DNA of 64,000 nucleotides from Agromyces mangrovi (GTDB lineage Bacteria > Actinomycetota > Actinomycetes > Actinomycetales > Microbacteriaceae): assembly GCF_030296695.1 (NCBI RefSeq), contig NZ_AP027737.1:2356001-2420000 (forward strand). Reading direction: 5' to 3'. The notes under the pieces were generated by a model. That model had not been told where the DNA came from and searched no databases. It was given only the letters and a program-made list of their open reading frames with translations. Below are positions 61,604 through 64,000 of this stretch, one piece after another (position 1 is the first letter of the stretch; each line of letters starts with the position of its first letter). Position numbers and translations under genes: made by a program.

Positions 61604-62659
61604 TCAGCCGGAGAACCCGCGGATCGTCTCGTACAGCTCGAGCGTCTCGCCGTCGTAGTACTCGAGGAAGTACTCCTCGGCCATCTCGCGGAACGCGTCG
61701 AGGTCGATGTCCTCGCGCTCCACGACCGTGAAGTCGGGGTTCGCGCGGTACTCGTCGAGCAGCTCCTCGGTGTCGGCCTCCTCGCAGCCGCGCACCTCCT
61801 CGCGGAGCTCCTTCACGGTGCTGAACAGCAGCTCCTGCTGCTCCTCGCTCATCTTGTCGAGCGTGACGTTCGACACGGTGACCCAGTGCAGGCCGTACTG
61901 GTGCTCGTTCAGGCTGAACGTGTTGAGCACCTCGTCGTAGCTGGCGTTGTGCGTCGCGGGGATGGGGTTCTCCTGGCCCGCGGCGATGCCCTGCTGCAGC
62001 GAGACGTACACCTCCTCATAGGCGATCGTCACGACGTTGGCCCCCATCGCCTCGGCGTTCGCGAGGAACTGCGGCGAGTCGGGGAAGCGGATCGGCACCG
62101 CCGGCAGGTCGTCCGGCGAGGTGATCGGCGCGTCGACCGTCGAGAAGGTGCGCGTGCCGAACAGCCACGGGTCGGCGAACGTGAGGTCCGACGCGGCGGT
62201 CCAGTCGGCCTGGAGCTGCTCGCCCTCGGCGCCGTCGTAGAAGGCGTAGAAGTCGTCCAGGCTGTCCCAGGCGTACGCGGCCTCGACGGTGCCGAGCGGC
62301 TCCCAGATGGTCGCCAGGTTCGGCGAGCCCTGGAGGTCGATGTCGATGTCGCCGGCCTGCAGCGCCGTGAGGCGCTCGGTGTCGGGACCGAGGGCGCTGG
62401 CGGGGAAGAGCTCGACCGTGAGCCCCACGTCCGCGTCCTCGAGACGCTCCTTCAGCAGCTCGACGCCGCAGTAGTAGTTCGGAGCGGTCTCCGGCTGGCT
62501 CGTCGCCACCCGGAGCGTGACCTCGGGGTTGGACGCGTCGCCGTCGCCGGGGTCGGTCGTGTCGCCCCCGCCGCTGGCGCAGCCGGCGACGAGCACGACG
62601 ACGAGCGGGACGGCGGCGGCGGTTCCCAGCCGGGTCGCGCGCTGTGTTCTGCGTTGCAT
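61604..62659 (-). CDS. TRAP transporter solute-binding protein (DctP-like lipoprotein)
   Basis: 351 residues from ATG 62659, preceded by an AAGAAGGAGAGAG-type site. Signal peptide with lipobox VAGC at about residues 24-27, then TLRVATSQPETAPNYYCGVELLKERL, LFPASALGPDTERLTALQAGDIDIDLQG, the ligand Arg in VPIRFPDSP, and EEVYVSLQQGIAAGQENPIP. Clearly related to the DctP at 52096, so the two TRAP systems may take similar acids. Confidence 0.9.
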   Translation of the reverse strand: MQRRTQRATRLGTAAAVPLVVVLVAGCASGGGDTTDPGDGDASNPEVTLRVATSQPETAPNYYCGVELLKERLEDADVGLTVELFPASALGPDTERLTALQAGDIDIDLQGSPNLATIWEPLGTVEAAYAWDSLDDFYAFYDGAEGEQLQADWTAASDLTFADPWLFGTRTFSTVDAPITSPDDLPAVPIRFPDSPQFLANAEAMGANVVTIAYEEVYVSLQQGIAAGQENPIPATHNASYDEVLNTFSLNEHQYGLHWVTVSNVTLDKMSEEQQELLFSTVKELREEVRGCEEADTEELLDEYRANPDFTVVEREDIDLDAFREMAEEYFLEYYDGETLELYETIRGFSG

Positions 62660-62711
62660 TTTCTCTCTCCTTCTTTGGGTGTGGCCGGCTCGGGAGTCGC
62701 CGACCCGGGGT

Positions 62712-63986
62712 CTAGAAGCCGAGTGCCCTGGGCAGGAACATCACGACGTCGGGGAACAGGTTGATGAGCACGAGCACTGCAGCGAGCGGGATGAGGAACG
62801 GCGCGATGCCGCGGATCACCACGTCGACCGGTTCCCTCGTCACGGAGCTCGTGACGTAGAGCACGCTGCCGACCGGTGGGGTGAGCAGGCCGATCATGAG
62901 GTTCACGATCGTGATCACGCCGAAGTGGATCGGGTCGATGCCGAACTGGATCGCGACCGGCATCAGCACCGGCACGGTGACGAGGATGATCGCGGTCGCG
63001 TCGATGACCGCGCCGAGGATGATGAACAGGAGGTTCAGCAGCAGCAGGAACACCAGAGGGTTGTCGGTGAGCGCGCCGAGCGAGTCGGCCACCGTGTCGG
63101 AGATGCGGGCGCGGGCGAGGATCAGCCCGAGCGCCGCCGCCGAGGCGAGGATGATCATGATGCCGCCCGTGATGAGCAGCGTCTCCTTGAGTGCGTGCAG
63201 CAGCACCTTGAGGCGCAGCGTGCGGTAGAACGCGCCGAGGATCAGCATCCACACGGTGGCGGTCGCGGCGGCCTCGGTCGGGGTGAACACCCCGGTGAGG
63301 ATGCCGCCGAGGATGATGACCGGCGTGGCGAGTGCACCGAGCACGCGCACCGACGCCCGCCAGAACCGCCGCGCGTCGAACGGCACACTCGTGAACTCGG
63401 GGCGGCGGGCGGTCCAGATCGCGATGTAGATGAGCAGGCCCGTCGCCATGAGGGTGGCGGGGATGACGGATGCGGCGAAGAGGGCGCCCGTCGAGACCGC
63501 GGCCGTCGACGCGAAGATGACGGCCGGGATGCTGGGCGGCATGACCGGTGCGATGAGCGACGACGATGCGGTCAGGCCCGAGGCGAAGCCCATCGGGTAA
63601 CCGGCCCGGCGCATCGCTGGGATCTGGATCTTGCCGAGGCCGGCGACGTCGGCGAGCGCCGAGCCGCTCATCCAGGAGAACCCGACCGCGGTGCCGAGGT
63701 TCACGTAGGCGAGGTTGCCGCGCACCCGGGAGAGCGCGGCGAGGCAGAACTCGAAGAGCCGCTCGGCGATGCCGAGGCGGTTCGCGAGCACGCCCACGAG
63801 GATGAACAGCGGCACGGCCAGCAGGGGGAAGCTGTTGACCCCGGTGAACGCGGTCGAGACGGTGTAGCCGACCGAGAGGCCCTGCTGCATCGCCCAGACC
63901 ACGCACGGGCCGAGGATGGCGAGGCCCACCGGCACCCTGAGGAAGAGCAGCACCGCGATGACGAGCGCGAGGATTCCGACGTCCAT
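62712..63986 (-). CDS. TRAP transporter large membrane subunit (DctM-like)
   Basis: 424 residues, same length as the DctM at 49893 and closely similar in sequence (LAVPLFILVGVLANRLGI, GFSWMSGSALADVAGLGKIQIPAM, SSLIAPVMPPSIPAVIFAS, GVFTPTEAAATATVW). It forms the translocation pathway of the second TRAP system and lies before dctP in the transcript. ATG 63986 follows the presumed dctQ stop by two bases. Confidence 0.93.
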   Translation of the reverse strand: MDVGILALVIAVLLFLRVPVGLAILGPCVVWAMQQGLSVGYTVSTAFTGVNSFPLLAVPLFILVGVLANRLGIAERLFEFCLAALSRVRGNLAYVNLGTAVGFSWMSGSALADVAGLGKIQIPAMRRAGYPMGFASGLTASSSLIAPVMPPSIPAVIFASTAAVSTGALFAASVIPATLMATGLLIYIAIWTARRPEFTSVPFDARRFWRASVRVLGALATPVIILGGILTGVFTPTEAAATATVWMLILGAFYRTLRLKVLLHALKETLLITGGIMIILASAAALGLILARARISDTVADSLGALTDNPLVFLLLLNLLFIILGAVIDATAIILVTVPVLMPVAIQFGIDPIHFGVITIVNLMIGLLTPPVGSVLYVTSSVTREPVDVVIRGIAPFLIPLAAVLVLINLFPDVVMFLPRALGF

Positions 63987-63988
63987 GG

Positions 63989-64000
63989 TCAGCGCACCTC
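63989..64000 (-). CDS. possible 3' end of a dctQ gene
   Basis: The last twelve bases, read on the minus strand, are GAG GTG CGC TGA, two bases before the dctM start. TRAP operons usually carry dctQ in this place. Too short to prove from sequence. Confidence 0.3.
   Translation of the reverse strand, partial: EVR

Noticed and set aside
1..64000. tRNA or rRNA genes
   Set aside because: No cloverleaf with a conserved T-loop or rRNA signature was seen in the intergenic regions.

Overview
The window is a very GC-rich (about 70% or more by eye), gene-dense chromosomal segment from an actinobacterium. Synteny style, ATGA/GTGA gene overlaps, F420-dependent enzymes, many LacI-family regulators and an over-abundant octamer (GGCATCCG/CGGATGCC) point to a soil- or plant-associated member of the Microbacteriaceae (Agromyces-like); this is an inference, since no rRNA or other marker gene is present. 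I see no tRNA, rRNA, CRISPR array, prophage or insertion sequence.

Layout. 1-4.4 kb: housekeeping and small genes on the minus strand (NB-ARC regulator fragment, F420-dependent PPOX protein, ketopantoate-reductase-like protein, YdeI-like protein, phosphopantetheinyl transferase). 4.4-14.3 kb: a sugar cluster with a LacI regulator, a nucleoside-hydrolase-like protein, a CUT1 ABC importer, an intracellular GH3 enzyme, an SDR and a D-apionate-lactonase-like protein. 14.4-16.4 kb: bifunctional-nuclease-family protein, SnoaL-like protein, and a CmtR-like metal sensor with a CDF efflux pump. 16.4-21.2 kb: YhgE/Pip and MMPL membrane proteins. 21.2-25.3 kb: a five-gene operon (DoxX-like, small membrane protein, acyl-CoA-dehydrogenase-like, PhnD-like binding protein without signal peptide, radical SAM) that I cannot match to a described pathway and that has sulfur-related features. 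25.4-30.6 kb: esterase, lipoprotein, alpha/beta hydrolase and a tandem pair of ferritin-like proteins, one with lost metal ligands. 30.6-36.4 kb: secreted GH3 and a GH78-like rhamnosidase, divergent around a double LacI-type operator, with a LacI regulator. 36.5-38.1 kb: GNAT and F420-dependent nitroreductase-like genes among palindromic repeats. 38.2-47.2 kb: a LacI-controlled galactoside cassette (GH42, ABC importer, GH42). 47.3-54.8 kb: a quinate/shikimate-type cluster (QuiC-like dehydratase, TRAP transporter, shikimate/quinate dehydrogenase, phosphotriesterase-like lactonase, TetR). 54.8-57.8 kb: membrane-anchored sulfatase and secreted ThuA-like protein. 57.8-64 kb: a second TRAP cluster with a variant type II dehydroquinase, a Gfo/Idh/MocA oxidoreductase, a flavoprotein and an SDR.

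The clusters read together as a plant-matter lifestyle: uptake and hydrolysis of glycosides (galactosides, rhamnosides, possibly apiosides) plus two TRAP-linked routes for hydroaromatic acids.

Eight genes carry what looks like a single missing base (9069, 18731, 33861, 40921, 46301, 54474, 56809, 58470). Seven lie in or next to G or C runs of two to five bases that are consistent with a one-base undercall, every gene length is 2 modulo 3, and one added base restores a full-length product in each. I therefore read these as base-calling errors and annotate the genes as intact CDSs, not pseudogenes.
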